The notes: generated by a model from the letters alone, not told the origin. A stretch of 64,000 nt of DNA from Nannocystis pusilla (GCF_026626665.1 NZ_JAPNKE010000002.1:7479168-7543167); one strand, 5' to 3'. Shown: positions 19,801 to 32,703, numbered from the stretch's first letter. Numbers and translations: made by a program.

Positions 19801-22800
19801 GCCGAGGTACTGCGGGACGCTGCCGCCCGCCAGGTACAGGCGCTCGAGCGCCGCCAGGGCCTCGCGGTCACCCGGCTCGCTGTCGACGATGCTGCGGTAG
19901 GTCTCGATCGCCGCCGCAGCGTCGCCGAGCTGGCCCTCCTGCACGCCGCCGATGCGCTTGCGCAGGGCGATGACCTGCTCCGGCTCGTCGAGGGTGCCGA
20001 CGCGCCGCTCGAGCACGCCGACCAGGTCCTGCCACTGACCCTGGTTCTGGTGCAGCCGGGCCAAGGCGTCGAGCGCGTTGATGTTCTCGCCGTCGATCTC
20101 GAGCACCTTGCGGTAGCTCTCGATCGCCGCCGGGATGTCGCCGAGCCCGCCGTCCTGGACCTCCGCCAGCTGCGTCAGCGTGCGGACCTGGATGTTCGGG
20201 TCGGTCTCGAGCGGGACGATCCGCGCCAGCGTCTTGGCCAGCTCGACGTTGTTCATCGCGCGCCGGTAGAACCCGGCCTGCTCGCGCAGCGCGTTGATGT
20301 TGTTGGCGTTGAGCTTCAGCGCCTCTTCGAGCGACTTGAGGCCGTAGTCGACGCGGTTCAGGTGCTCGCCGTACCAGCGGCCGATCTTCACCCACAGCTC
20401 GGCCTGCTCGCTCTTGTCGGGGATCGAGCGGACGATGCCGTTGTACTCGTTGAGCAGCTCGCCCCACTTGTTGGCCTGGGTGGCGAGGCGCTCGAGCTCG
20501 CGCGAGGTGTCCTCGTTGGCGTAGTCGATGTTGAACGCGTACTTGAGGACCTCGAAGGCGTTGTCCGGGTCGCCCTGGTTCTCCTCGAAGACCTTCGCCA
20601 TCTTCTGGTAGGTGGAGACCTTGAACTTGGCGTCGTCGAAGATCTCGACCTGCCGCAGGTAGAGCTCGATGAGCTCGCCCCACGCCTCGGTCTCGCGGTA
20701 GATGGTCTCCAGCGCCTCGTGGGCAGGCATGTAGGCCTGGTCGAGGTCGAGGATCTCGAGGTAAGCGCCGGCCGCCTCGGTCTTGTTGCCGAGCTGCTGC
20801 TCCCAGATCGCGGCGATCTGCATGAGCACGTCGATCTTCTCGGGCGCCGACTCGACGACCTTGCGCTTCTTCTCGAGGACGCGGATGACCTCGTCCCAGC
20901 TGGCCTCGCTGCTGTGCAGGCGCTCGAGCGCCGCCAGAGCCTCGAGGCTGCCCGGCTCGAGCTCGAGGACGTGGCGCCAGGCAGCGATCGCGGCCTGGGT
21001 GTCCATGAGGTACTCGGCCTGGATCCGGCCGACCTGGGCGTAGTAGGCGCGGAGCTGCTCCGTGCCGAGGACGCCCGGGCCGAGCTCGATCAGGTTCGAG
21101 AGCACGTCGTTGAGCTCCACCCACGACTCGTTGCGCTGGTAGATCGCGTGGAGCGCGGTCAGCGTGTCGAGGTCACGGCCGTTGAGCTCGCGCGCGTTGA
21201 GCCACGCGTCGAGGCTGTTGCGCTCCTTGCCCAGCTTGTCGCCGTAGACGTGGGCGAGCTGCTGGTAGATCGCAACCTTCTCGGTCGGCTCCTCGACCGC
21301 GAACACCTGCCGCTCGAGCACCTCGGCGAGGTCGTCCCACCGCTGCGAGCGCTCGTGCAGCACGGCCAGCTCGCCCAGCGCGAGCGGGTCCTCGCCGCGC
21401 AGCTCGAGCACCTTGCCCCACAGCTCGACGGCGGTCTCCTCCCGCTCGAGGGCCTCGGCCGCGATCTTCGCCATGCGCTGGTAGCAGGCCGCGGTGTCCT
21501 CGTCGGTGTTGGCGATCGCCGCCGTGCGCTCGTACGTCTTGTACAGGTCCTCCCAGCGGGCGGCGCTGAGGTACAGGGCCTCGAGCCGCTCGAGGGCGCG
21601 GAGGTTGTTGCCGTCGATGTCGAGGGCGCGGTTGTAGGCGGCGATCGCAGCCTCGGGGTTGGCCAGCCACTGCTCGAAGGCGGCGGCGAGGCGCATCTCG
21701 AGGTCGACGAGGATCTCGCCGTCCATGGTCGCCTGGATCCGGCGCTGCAGGATCTCGGCGAGCTCCTCCCAGCGACCGGTCTGGGTGTACAGGCGGTCGA
21801 GCGCCTGCAGGCCCTCGGCGTGGTCGGGCACCAGCGCGAGCAGCCGGTTGTAGACCTCGATGGCGCGCGCACGGTCGCCGAGCCGGGTCTCGAGGACCTG
21901 ACCCGAACGGCTGAGCACGGCCACGCGAGCGTCCTGCGAGAGGTTCTGGTTCTCGAGGATCTGCTCGCCGACGTCGACGATGTAGCCCCACTCCTGCGTG
22001 AGCTCGGCGAGGCGCTCGATCTCCTCGGCGACCCGCTCGCTCAGCGGATCGTCCATGTAGGCGCGCAGCCACCAGTAGTAGGCCTGGCCGGCGTCGCCCA
22101 GCTGCTGCTCGCAGATCTGCGCGGTGTTCTCGATGATCTGCAGCCGCTCCGCGGTGTCGGCGGTGGCGTTCAGCTTGACGTCCGCGAGCTTGATCAGGGC
22201 GTCCCAGTTGCGCGACGCCTGGTACAGCGGCTCGAGGATCGAGGCGATCTCGCTCTGGTGCTCGCCCTCGGCGAAGATGAGCTCGAGCGTCGCCTGCGTG
22301 GCCGAGCTGTCGGGGTCGATCTCGAGGATCGTCCGGTAGGCCTCGATGGCCTTCGGCAGGTCCTGGATGTTGCCCTGGTAGATCTGGCCCATGCGGTACT
22401 GCAGGGCGATGACCTCCTGCTCGTCCGCGGTGATGGCGATCTGCCGGCGCAGGTTGTCGACCAGCGGCTGCCAGCGCTCGAGGCCCGTGTAGATGCGATC
22501 GAGCTGAGCGATGGCGTCGCGGTTCTCACCGTCGATGTCGAGGATCGCCAGGTAGCGACCGATCGCGTCGTCGATGCGGTTCAGCTTGGTCTCGAGCACG
22601 CCCGCGAGGCGGTGCAGCATGCCGACCTTGGTCGCCGGATCGGGGATCGCGGCGGCCTGCTCGGCCAGCAGACCGGCGAGCTTCTCGTGGTCGCCCGTGA
22701 CCTCGGCGAGGCGGTGCAGCTGGCCCAGAGTCTCCTCGTGGGTCGGCTCGATCACCAGCGCGCGGGCGTAGGCGGCGAACGCCTGCTCGAACTGCTGCAG

Positions 22801-25800
22801 CTGCCGCTCGTGGATCGCGGCGATCTGGTGCAGCAGCTCGATCTGCTGCGCCGGATCCTGGACCTGCTTGACCATCACCTCGTAGATGTCGACCAGCTTC
22901 TCCCACTCGGCGAGCTGGTTGTAGAACGGCGCCAGGACCTCGGCGGCCAGCATCGGCTGGTCCTCGCCGTGGACGATGCGGTCGAGCGCGGCGATCGTCG
23001 GCGCGTGGTCGGGGGCGTGCGCGAGGGTGTCGCGGTAGGCCTCGACGGCGCGGACGATGTCGGCCAGCTGGGTCTCGTAGAGCCCGCCGATCCGGTGACG
23101 CAGCGCGGTCTTCTCGTCGCGCTGCGGCGCGACCTCGACGGCCCGCTCGAGGATCCCGAGCTGGTCCTGCCAGCGCTCGGCCTGACCGTAGAGGCGGTCG
23201 AGCGCCTGGATGGCGTCGTAGTCGGCCGGCTCGAGGTCGAGGATGGCGCGGTAGGTCTCAATCGCCTGCTCGACGTCCTTGAGCTTCTCGTCGTAGATCG
23301 GGCCGAGCTGGTGCAGCCAATAGCGCCGGTGCTCGGGGCTCTCCGCCAGCTCGGTCTTGCGGCGGTAGATGTCCTTGAGGTTCTCCCACGCCTCGGTCTG
23401 CGTGAACAGCTTGGCGAGGGCGTCGAGCGCCGAGGCGTCGGCGTCGTCGAGCGCGAGGACCTGCTGGTACAGGGTGATCGCGCCGGCCGGATCCTCCATC
23501 GCCGTCTCGCGCGTCTGCGCGGCGTAGAGGAGGAGCGCCTTGCGGTCGGCGACCTCGGTGACCATCTCCGACTTGCGCACCACCGCCTCGACCAGCGAGC
23601 TGAAGTTCGAGTTCTTGAGGTGGAGGTTGATGAGCGCGTCGACGGCCTCGAAGTTGCCGGGGTCGACGCCCAGGATCCGCTCGTAGCTCGCGGCGGCCTT
23701 GGCCGGGTCCTCGATCACGAGCTCGTAGATCTGGGCGATCTTCACGAGCAAGCGGATGATGAGCGCGTCGTCGACGATGTCGGGGATCGACTCGTCGTAG
23801 AGGGCGACGAGGCGCGGGTAGTCCTCGAGCTGGCGGGCCAGCGTCTCGAGCCGCTCCTGCGTGGTGGTGTTGCTCGGATCGACCTTGAAGGCGCGACCGA
23901 GGGCGTCGAACGCCTTGCTCGGCTCCTCGCCGGCGATCTCGTACAGCTCGGCGATCCGGTGCAGGAGGCCGATCTTCTCCTCCGCGTCGGAGGCGTGCGT
24001 CACCATGATCTCGTACGCCTGGATCAGCCGCGGCCAGTTGTTGTTGACGCGGTAGAACGGCTCGAGGGTCTTGGCGACGGTGAGCTGCTGCTGCTCATGG
24101 GTCAGCAGCGTCTCGAGGGCGCCGAGCGCGGTGGCGTTGCCGGCGTCGAGCGCGAGCACGCGGTGGTAGGTCTCGACGGCCTGACCGGCCTGCTCGAGCT
24201 TGGTGAGGCGGAGGTCGCCGAGGCGGAGGTTGAGCTCGATCTGCTTGTCGGGGTCGGTCGACAGCGTCAGCTGGCGCTCGAGGTTCTCGGCCAGCTCGGT
24301 CCACGCGCCGCGCGCGAGGTAGAGCCGGTCGAGGGCGACGATCGCCTGCAGGTTCTCGAACTCGTCGGCGAGGATCTCGTTGTAGGTCGCGATCGCCTCC
24401 TCCTTCTGGCCGAGCATCTCGTCCTGAAGGTAGGCGATGCGGAACCGCAGCTCCTGCCGCTTGCCGCCGTCTTGCGTCAGCGGGATCTGGCTGCGGTACA
24501 CGCCGAGCAGCTCGCCCCAGTTCTGGTCGCGGCTGTAGAGCTTCTCGAGCGCCTCGAGCGCCTCGACGTTGTCGGCGTCGACCTCGAGCGCCTTCTTGAA
24601 GTTCTCGATCGCCTTGGGCGCGTTGCCGAGGCGCTGGTCGTACAGGTTGGCCAGGCGCATCAGCAGGGTGCGCTGCAGCTCGCTCGGCAGGTCGCCGGCG
24701 ACCGCCTCCTCGAACAGCGCGGCGTAGTCCGCGTAGCGGTTCTCGAGGTGGGCGAGCTTCGAGCTCGGCCTGCGCGGCCTCGTTGCGCGGGTCCTGACGG
24801 AACGCGCGGCTGTAGGCGTCGAACGCCGCCGCGGTGTTGCCGATGTTGTTGGCCAGGATGGCGCCGATCTGCAGCAGCAGGCTGACGCGCTCGTCGACGG
24901 TGCCGGCGGCGGCGACCTGGATCTCGAGCGTCTGGACCATCTTCGGCCAGTCGAGCAGGCGCTCGTAGACCGGGAGCAGGATGCCGGCCACCGTGGTCTT
25001 GAGCGCGTCGTCCTCGAGGTAACCCTCGAGCCGCTTGCGCGCCTCCTCGTTGGCGGCGTCGACGTCGAGGACCTGACGGAACAGGTCGACGGCGTCGGGC
25101 GCCGAGTTCAGCTTGTCCTGCTGGACGATGCCGAGGCGGAGCAGCAAGGTCGCGCGGGCCTCGACGTCGTCGGGCGCGGTGACCTCGAGCTCGCGCCGCA
25201 GGATGTCGGCCAGCTCGGTCCACTTGCCCTGACCGAGGTAGAGGCGGTCGAGGGCGGCGAGCACGGTCGGGTCCTCGACGCCGGTGGCGAGCACGGCCTC
25301 GTAGGCGGTGACGGCCTGGTCGACGTGACCGAGCTGCTCGTGGATGCTGCCGATGCGGGTCTGGATCGCGCGACGGTCGTCGTCGTTGCCGGCGAGCGAG
25401 AGCTGGGTGCGGAGGACGTTGAGCAGGTCCTCCTCACGACCGAGCGCGAGGTACAGACGCTCGAGCGAGGCGAGCGCGGTCGGCTCCTCGGCGTTGATCT
25501 CGAGGATCGCCTGGTTGGCGGCGAGGGCCGCCTCGAGGTCGCTCGAGCGCTTCTCGTAGATCTCGGCCAGCTTGAGCCGCAGCGGGATGCTGTCGGGGTC
25601 GGTGCCGTACTTCTCGATCGCGGCGCGCAGCGACTCGATCTGCTCGGTCCAGGCGCCGATCGACTCGCCGAGGCGGAACAGGTGCTCGCGCGTGTCGGCC
25701 TGCGTGTGGTCCTCGGTGAAGGCCTGGCGGTAGTAGGAGAACGCCAGCGCCTCGTCCTGGCTGATGCGCTCGGCCAGCTCGGCGAGCCGGCGGAGCAGCG

Positions 25801-28800
25801 CCTGCCGCTGCGCCGGATCCTCGCTGTGGTTGAGCTGGATCTTGAGCGGCACCGAGATGTGCCGCTCGTCGTGCGCCTGCTCGTAGAGGTCGATCAGGGC
25901 GTCGGCGACGGTGAGGTTGTTGTCGTCGAACGACAGCGCGCGCTCGAGGGCGCGGGTGGCCTTGTCGGCCTTGTCCATGCGCGTCTTGTACAGATCGGCG
26001 ATCTTGAGCAGGAGCGTGGTGCGAGCCGCCCCCTCGGCGGTCTCGGCCTCGCGCTCGAGCACGCGGATGAACTCGCCCCACTTGTCCTGCTTGGCGTAGA
26101 ACTCCTGCAGGCTCTCCATGTCGCCGACGGCGAGGTAGAGCTTCTTGAGGGCGTCCTGGGCGCGGCGGTTCTCGGAGTCGAGCTGGTACAGCTGCTCCCA
26201 CGCCTTGATCGAGCTGGCGTTGTCGTCGAGCTTGTCGCTGTAGTTCGAGCCGAGCTTGATCAGGTAGTTGGCCCGCTTGGCCGGGTCGCCCTCGACCTCG
26301 GCGAGCGTGCGCAGGACGCCGGCGAGCTGGCCCCACTCCTTCTCGCGCTCGAGGAGACCCTCGAGCTGCTCGAGCGCCTCGTGGTGGGTCGGCTCCATGG
26401 CCAGGACCTGGTTCCACAGCTCGATCGAGAGCGGGTTCTTCTTGATCTTCGTGACCGCGGTGCGGGCGACGTCGAGCAGCTGCTCCATGCGCTGCGCCGG
26501 GCTCTCGATCAGCGTCAGCTCCTTCTGCTGGACGTGGACGAGCTTCTCCCAGTCGCGCCGCTTGGCGTACAGGTCCTTGAGCTTGGTGATCGCCTCGACG
26601 TTGTACTCGTCGGCCTCGAGCACCGACTCGAAGCTCTTGATCGCCTCGGCCTGGTTGTTGAACTTGTCGAGGAAGAGGCGACCGGCCTCGAGGTGCAGGG
26701 CGGTGCGACCGACAGGGTCGGTGGTGAGCTCGGCGCGGCGGCGGATCCTGCTGATCAGGTCCGGCCAGCGCTTCATCTGCTCGAACTGGTTCTGCTGGGT
26801 CTCGACGACCTTGAGCAGCGACTCGGTGTCGCCGGCGTCCTCGAGCACCTTCTCGAACGCGGCCAGCGTGGTGACCACGAGGCCGGGCTGACGCAGGTGA
26901 TCGCGGTAGATGTCGAGCAGCTGCCAGTACGAGGCCTTGGTGTGCTCGAGGTCCTTCTGCGGGTCGCCCTTGAGCTCGTCTTTCAGCAGGTCGGCGACGT
27001 TGCTCCACTTGCCGGCCTCGCCGTAGAGCTCCCGCAGGCGCGTCCGCGGGTAGCGCTTCTGCGGCAGCTTGCCCATGGCGTCGCGCCAGGCGTCGATCGC
27101 CTTGGCGCCGCCGGCAGCCTCGGCGGTGCGGGCGGCGTTGTAGATCCGGACCTCCTCGGGGAGGAAGATCTCGCCGTGCATCTCGACGCCATCCGCCGGG
27201 ATCGCGGCGATCTCGGCGGCGATCTTGTCGGCGGCGGCCTTCTCCGCGGCGGCCTTCTCGGCAGCGGCGCGCTCGGCAGCGGCGGCCTTCTCGGCCTTCT
27301 CCGCGGCGGCCTTCTCGGCAGCGGCGGCCTTCTCCGCGGCGACGCGCTCGCGCTCCGCCTTGTCGGCGGCGGCCTTCTCCGCGGCGAGACGCTCGCGCTC
27401 CGCCTTCTCGGCGGCAGCCTTCTCGGCAGCAGCGGCCTTCTCCGCGGCGGCCTTCTCGGCAGCCGCGGCCTTCTCCGCGGCGGCGGCGGCCTTCTCCGCG
27501 GCGATGCGCTCGCGCTCGGCACGGTCGCGCTCGGCCTTCTCCGCGGCGGCGCGGTCGGCCGCGACGCGGTCGCGCTCCTCTCGCTCGGCGGCCTCGGCCT
27601 GCTCGGCGGCGGCCTGCTCGGCGGCGAGGGCCGCGGCTGCGGCCTGCTCGCGCGCGGCGTCTTCGGCCGCGGCCTCGTCGACGGCGGCGCGCTGCGCAGC
27701 GGCGGCTTCGGCCTCGGCCCGCTCGGCGGCGGCGCGCGGCGGCGTCGTCCGCGGGCGCCTCGAGGGCGCCGAACTGCTGCGTGAACTCGATGAGCGTCGG
27801 GTGACGCGGCGCCGCGTTGACGGCGTAGGCGAGCAGGCTGCGGGCGCTCTCGACGTCCTGGCGCTGCTTCCACGCGATCTCACCGCCGAGGATCGCGAGC
27901 AACGCCGCGTCGGTCTGGTCGGTGATGACCTGCAGACCGCGCGCGGCCAGCTCGACGAGGCCCTCGGAGTTGCCGGTGCGCTCGGCGGCCTTCTTGAGCA
28001 TGTGGAACGCGCCGAGGTGCCAGTCGGCGTCGTTCTCGTCCTTGAGCACGCTGACGCCGATCGAGTAGGCGTACTCGAGCGCCTGGCGGAAGAAGTACGC
28101 CGCCATGTCGGCGTTGTTGAGGCGCACCTGCCAGATCAGCGCGAACTGACGCAGCAGCGCGACCTTCTTGTCCGGCTCGCTCTCGAGCGCGGCGCGGCGG
28201 TCTTGCAGCTTCTGGATGTGCTGCAGGTGACCGCCGCCGGCGAGCAGGGTCTCGGCGATGTAGCCGGCCTCGTCGTTGCTCGGATCGGCGTCGAGGGCCT
28301 TGAACAGCAGCGGCAACAGGCGCGGGTCTTCGGGCGCCTCTTGCTGCAAGATCCGCGCGGTGCGGAGGTAGAGCGCCGACAGCTGGTGGCCACCGTTCTC
28401 GACGTTCGCGGCCAGCGGGTCAGCCTGGCCGCTGAGCGCGATCAGCTGGTTGATGCAGATGTTCTGCAGCGCGAACTGCCAGTTGCTCCGGTCGTAGAGC
28501 GACTCCTGGAAGCGGTCCTGGAACTCTTGATTGCGACCCTCGGCGCTGGCCGCCGCCTCGAGGTACGGGCGCGCCTGCTCGATCTGTCGCAGGTTGAGCA
28601 ACGCCCGCCCGTAGGCGTAGTTCAGGGCCGGGGCCCGGTTGGGGTCACGATTGGCCCGCAGCTCGAGCGCCATCAGCTTGGTGACCATCTCGAGGTTGGC
28701 CATCTGCTGATAGATCTTGCGCGCCGACTCCAGGGCCTTGAGGTTCTCACGGTCGCGCTTGACGGCCGTCTGGTAGAACGTCATCGCCTTGGCCTTGTCG

Positions 28801-28958
28801 AGCAGCAATCCCTCGCAGGCCTGGGCGAGGTGGTAGAACGCCGCGGACTGCGCCTGAGGCGTGCCGGCGGAGCTCGCCTGCGACTCGGATTCGTCGATCA
28901 CCCCGCTCCACTCGGAGACCTCGGTGAGCCGTGACTTGATGCGCGTCGTTACTTCCAT
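16801..28958 (-). CDS. Giant TPR protein (about 4,050 residues), AgmK/GltI-like; two frame breaks
   Basis: One gene spans 12.2 kb, from ATG 28958 (MEVTTRIKSRLTEVSEW) to TGA at 16801. No signal peptide is visible, so it is probably cytoplasmic. Residues about 1-410 are TPR-like helices. About 410-590 is a charged Ala/Glu/Lys coil of AAEKAAAEKAERER type, similar to TolA linkers. After that come several dozen degenerate TPR units (for example AIEAYRTILEIDPDSSATQA), recurring about every 35-110 residues. A conserved non-TPR tail of about 300 residues ends the protein. Frame breaks lie near 27736 (in a GCC run) and 24760. M. xanthus AgmK/GltI is likewise a several-thousand-residue TPR protein of the gliding machinery, and the neighbours match that system. 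Orthology is inferred from architecture and context. Confidence 0.85.
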
Positions 28959-29231
28959 CTGAGACCCTGTTTTTTGAGCATTATCGGGGGATTACCCCGG
29001 GCTCGGGAGACGGCGGATATACCACGCACCTCGCCGAGCGTTCAACGCGTCCGGAACGATTCAACGCAGGCAGGCCGAGTAGGCCCACCGTGCGCACGAC
29101 GGGGGACACCCGCGGCGAGCCGCGGGGTAACTGATGGTAGGTCGGGCCTGGTGGGCCGCGTAAGTCGAGGTAGCGAGCAGCCCTCGACGGCCCGCGGGGC
29201 CCTGGCCTCACGGATACCGTCGGTGTCGGGC

Positions 29232-30140
29232 TCAGATGACGTCCTGCATGCGAGCGACCGTGTCGCGCGCCGCCTTGATGAGGTCGGGACGGGCGTCGCC
29301 GGCCTTGCCCAGGAACAGCTCGAGGTTCTCTTTGGCTTCCTTGCGCTGGCGGAGCTCGGCGTAGGCCATGCCGAGGCCGTAGAGCGCGTCGGCGCCGTCC
29401 GGATCGATGGCCTTGGCCTTCGTGTAGGCGTCGATGGCCTCTTTCATCTGGCCGAGCTCGAAGTGCGCACGGCCGAGGCCGTTCCACATGCGCGCGTCCT
29501 TGTCGTTGATCTGCGCGCCGGTATCGAGCACCGCCATCGCCACGTTGGCGAAGCCGTAGTCGATGTACATGTTGCCGAGCGAGACGAACGCCGGGCTGTA
29601 GCTGGGCTTGATCTCGATGGTCTTGCGGTAGGCGGAGTCGGCCTTCTCGGGCTGGTCGAGCTTCTCGTACAGCACGCCGGTGCGGTAATGGGCGCGGTAC
29701 ATCTTCGGGTCGAGCTTCAACGCCTCTTGGAACGAGTTGATCGCGGCGTTGAACTTGGTCTCGCGCTCCGACGACGACACGCCGTCAGCCTCGCCCTGCG
29801 CCTGCTGCACGGCGCCGAGGTCGTACCAGTACTCGGCCTGCGGCTCGGCCTTCATGTTGTCGATCGCGCCCGTGAACGCCTTCTCGGCGTCGACCAGCTT
29901 GTTCTGCTTCTTGTAGATCTGGCCCAGAGTGTGATGCGCGGCCGCGTAGGTCGAGTCGAGCTGAATGGCGTCCTGGATCGCCTTCTCGGCGCCGGCGGTG
30001 TTGTTGCGGTCGAACAGTTGGATGCCTTCGTTCATCCGATTGATCGCCTGGACTCGGTTACGGCTCGCCAGGCCGTTGCAGGCCGGGAGGAGGACAGCGC
30101 AGGAGACGACAAGAGCGGCCAGAGGGGAGAGACGACGCAT
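29232..30140 (-). CDS. TPR lipoprotein
   Basis: The 302-residue protein starts at ATG 30140 with a short basic signal and lipobox LLPAC, followed by six to seven TPR units (AAHHTLGQIYKKQNKLVDAEKAF, YRAHYRTGVLYEKLDQPEKAD, ARMWNGLGRAHFELGQMKEAIDAY). It should be a membrane-anchored periplasmic scaffold. The start was chosen because it places the lipobox at residue 18; a longer frame upstream lacks a signal. It sits between the FHA/AgmX-type gene and the giant TPR gene on the same strand. Which Glt subunit it matches is unclear. Confidence 0.88.
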   Translation of the reverse strand: MRRLSPLAALVVSCAVLLPACNGLASRNRVQAINRMNEGIQLFDRNNTAGAEKAIQDAIQLDSTYAAAHHTLGQIYKKQNKLVDAEKAFTGAIDNMKAEPQAEYWYDLGAVQQAQGEADGVSSSERETKFNAAINSFQEALKLDPKMYRAHYRTGVLYEKLDQPEKADSAYRKTIEIKPSYSPAFVSLGNMYIDYGFANVAMAVLDTGAQINDKDARMWNGLGRAHFELGQMKEAIDAYTKAKAIDPDGADALYGLGMAYAELRQRKEAKENLELFLGKAGDARPDLIKAARDTVARMQDVI

Positions 30141-30406
30141 CAGAGACCTTTCCGGATCGCGTGCGGATGATAACGGGCGGGGCATCTGGTGACAAGGTTG
30201 CACGTCGGCGCGATCGTTCGCGCCGTTTCTCGGCCCTCGCGAGGTGCCGCCGATGTCGGGGGCGAAAACGCGCCGTCTGCGCCGAACCTCGCCGAACGGG
30301 CTGCCGTGCCCAGCAATGGGTGTTGTGAGTTGACGCGAGCCCGCTGCGGGCGCCGGGCGATCTCGTCGACAGATCTCCAGGAGCGCAGCAGGTCCTCGAA
30401 CGCCGA

Positions 30407-30428
30407 AGGCCCGGCGTGCGCCGGGCCT
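30407..30428 (-). terminator. Hairpin terminator after the FHA/AgmX-type gene
   Basis: AGGCCCGGCG (30407-30416) pairs with CGCCGGGCCT (30419-30428) around TG, 54 bases past the stop at 30482. No strong T-run follows. Confidence 0.55.
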
Positions 30429-30445
30429 CCTGGCCTTCGAGACAT

Positions 30446-30463
30446 GCTGTCCTTCGGGACAGC
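30446..30463. repeat. Hairpin element with TTCG tetraloop
   Basis: GCTGTCC-TTCG-GGACAGC is a perfect 7-bp stem with a stable TTCG loop. It is the GCTG/CAGC version of the 14-bp family, with an extra CATG at 30443. Confidence 0.7.
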
Positions 30464-30481
30464 CTCACGGATCAACTCAGA

Positions 30482-32583
30482 TCAACCCGGCTCGAGGACG
30501 AACGGGTACGAGACGATGACCGAGCCGCCGCCTTCGGGCTTGGGGAAGGTCCAGCGCTTGACCGCCTGGGCGATGCAGGAGCCGACCGCCGGGTCCTTCA
30601 TCGTGCTCTCCTGGACCACCGCGGTGGGCACCTTGCCGGTGCCGCCGATGGTGAACTGGACGGCGACGCGGCCCTTGGCGTTGGGGTCGCGGGCGAGGGC
30701 CTGGTTGTAGCAGTAGCGGACCTCGTTGATGTGCGCGCGGACGATGCGGCGGATGATGTCCTTGTCGAGCGCGCCCTGGACCTCGGCCTTGGCCTGACGG
30801 ACCGTCGGGACGCGGGTGCCGCGGCCGCCGAAGCCGGCGCCGGCGCCACGGCCGTAGCCGGAGCCCGTGCCGCCGCCGCCGCCCTTGCCGATGAGGCCCG
30901 TGTTGCCGAGGCCGATCGTGCCCTCGCCGGTGCCGCCGCCGCCGCGGCCGGTGCCGACCAGGCCGAGGCCGCCGACGCCGTACGCCTCGCCGATCTCCGT
31001 GCCGGTGAGGCCGCCCCACACGTCCGCGTCGTCGTTGCCGACCGCGAACGCGCCGCCGTACGGCGAGGCGAGGAAGTGGCCGCTCTCGGCGCTCATCACC
31101 CCGAGGATGCCGGCCTGGCGCGCGGCCATGTCGGGGTCGAAGTTACGGGCCATCTGCGGGATGGCGTCCTTCGGGCCCTTCATGGCGTAGAGGCCCGACT
31201 TGGTCTTCGAGGTGGGCTTGCCCATCTTGCCCTCCTCGCCCTTGTGACGCTGACCGGTGCCGCCGGCCTCGTCGTCGGAGTTCTCCATGTCCTCCGGCGG
31301 CGGCTCCTCCTCCTCCGGCGGCTTGTCGGGCTGGTTGAGGTAACCGACGAAGCGGTTCTCTTCCATCATCTCGTCGAGGCTCAGGTTGCCGGCCTCGTTG
31401 GGGATCAGGTGCGTGAGCACCAGCAGGCTGCCGATGACCACGAACGACGCGCCGTTGTAGATCCAGAACGGCTTGTCGGTCTCGCTGCCGCCCTTGATCA
31501 CCGCGCCCGGCGCGACCGAGTTCACGTAGAAGGTGACGTCCTGGTACTTGACCCGCGCCGTCGCTCCGGGCGGCAGCGGGAAGCTGAACGACGAGCCCTG
31601 CGAGCCCGCGCGGCCGGTGGCGACCAGCTGCTGCAGCGTGATCGTCTGGCCGTCGAAGGTGACCTCGCCGCTCATGTTCTGCGTGAAGTTGAGCGCGAAC
31701 TCGTGGTCGCTGCCGCGGACCAGCGGGAAGCCGTTGGGCTCGGGCAGGCCGGCCGGCGGCACGTGGAACGACGCGCCGTGGCCCTCGCCGATCGTGAAGT
31801 TCTTGTTGACGTAGTCGCCGGTGCGGATGAGGCCCATGCTGAACGGCACGAGGCCCGCGATCGCCAGCAACATGCCGATCGCCGCCAGGCCGTTTCCGGG
31901 CGGGGTCGGGCGCGGCGTGCCCTGCTCGATCGACTCCTGGACCCGCTTGCCGTAGCCCGGCCAGTCCTGGTTCACGTCGCTGAAGAACACCGCCGTGCCG
32001 GCGGCCAGCATCACTCCGCCAATGGCGAGGAAGAGCGGCGCCTGCGACTTGCGGTTCTTCGCTGGCCGACGTGCTGCACGTCGAGCACCGTCGAGCCGTA
32101 CATCGCCACGACCTCGGCCACCCGCGAGCCGCTCTGAACCTCGACCTCGCTGAGGTCGATCTGGATCGGGGCCCGCGTCGCCATCGGCGCCGCCGCGAGC
32201 GGAGCCGCCGCCACCGCGGCCGCCGCCACGGCCACCGGCGCGGCCACCTGCGCCGGCGCCGGCGCAGCCGCGACCTGCTGCTTGGCGAAGCCGACCTCGA
32301 GCCGGTACGGCCCGAAGTTCAGGGCGTCGCCGTCGTGCAGCACCGCGTTCTTGTCGATCCGCTGGCCGTTGAGCACGGTGCCCGCCGCGCTCCCGAGATC
32401 GATCACCCGCACCTCTTCGCCGGACACCTCGATCACGGCGTGCATGCGGGCCACGGCCTCGTCATCCAGGCAAACGTGGCTGCTCTTCAGCTTGCCAATC
32501 TTGATGACATCCTGCGTCAGCGTCTGGGTGTCGACGAGCTGATCGCCGTAAAAGACTTTGATAGCGAGCGTCTTGGTGGACAT
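30482..32583 (-). CDS. FHA domain membrane protein with AgmX/PglI-type (TonB-like) C-terminus; one frame break
   Basis: ATG at 32583 starts an FHA domain (about 1-105: DVIKIGKLKSSHVCLDDEAV, GSAAGTVLNGQRI). An Ala/Pro linker follows, then after a frame break near 32063 a membrane segment (LFLAIGGVMLAAGTAVFF), a second (GLAAIGMLLAIAGLVPFSM), a beta-rich domain and a third (ASFVVIGSLLVLTHLI). Next come acidic and glycine-rich stretches and a C-terminal AgmX/PglI domain (INEVRYCYNQAL, GRVAVQFTIGGTGKV, GSCIAQAVKRWTFP). N-inside topology with three spans puts the tail in the periplasm, where such TonB-like tails contact envelope partners. The layout fits GltG (FHA) rather than GltJ of the gliding complex. 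Restored length is about 700 residues. Confidence 0.87.
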
Positions 32584-32703
32584 GGTCGGTCCTCGGTCCG
32601 GCGGATTGCGCGGGCAGAGACAGCGGGCTGCGGTGGCGGTTCCCGGGTTCCGGGGATTGTTCAAAAAAGAAACGTGAGTGAAGGCACGGACGCAGGGCCC
32701 GGA

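Larger units (their letters stand above)
30141..30481. other. Intergenic gap in the TPR/FHA cluster
   Basis: It contains a terminator hairpin at 30407-30428 and a hairpin element with a TTCG loop at 30446-30463. The rest probably holds the promoter of the TPR lipoprotein gene; no clear boxes are seen. Confidence 0.55.

Noticed and set aside
16933..24885. An 8-kb open frame on the plus strand opposite the giant TPR gene
   Set aside because: It is antisense to a clear TPR protein, has the Leu/Val/Glu/Asp-rich composition of complementary-strand shadows in GC-rich genes, and shows no domain.
30821..30990. Gly-rich segment in the FHA/AgmX-type protein as a separate antifreeze- or PE-PGRS-like repeat
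   Set aside because: It is a linker of about 60 residues between membrane domain and AgmX tail in one continuous frame, common in TonB-like proteins.
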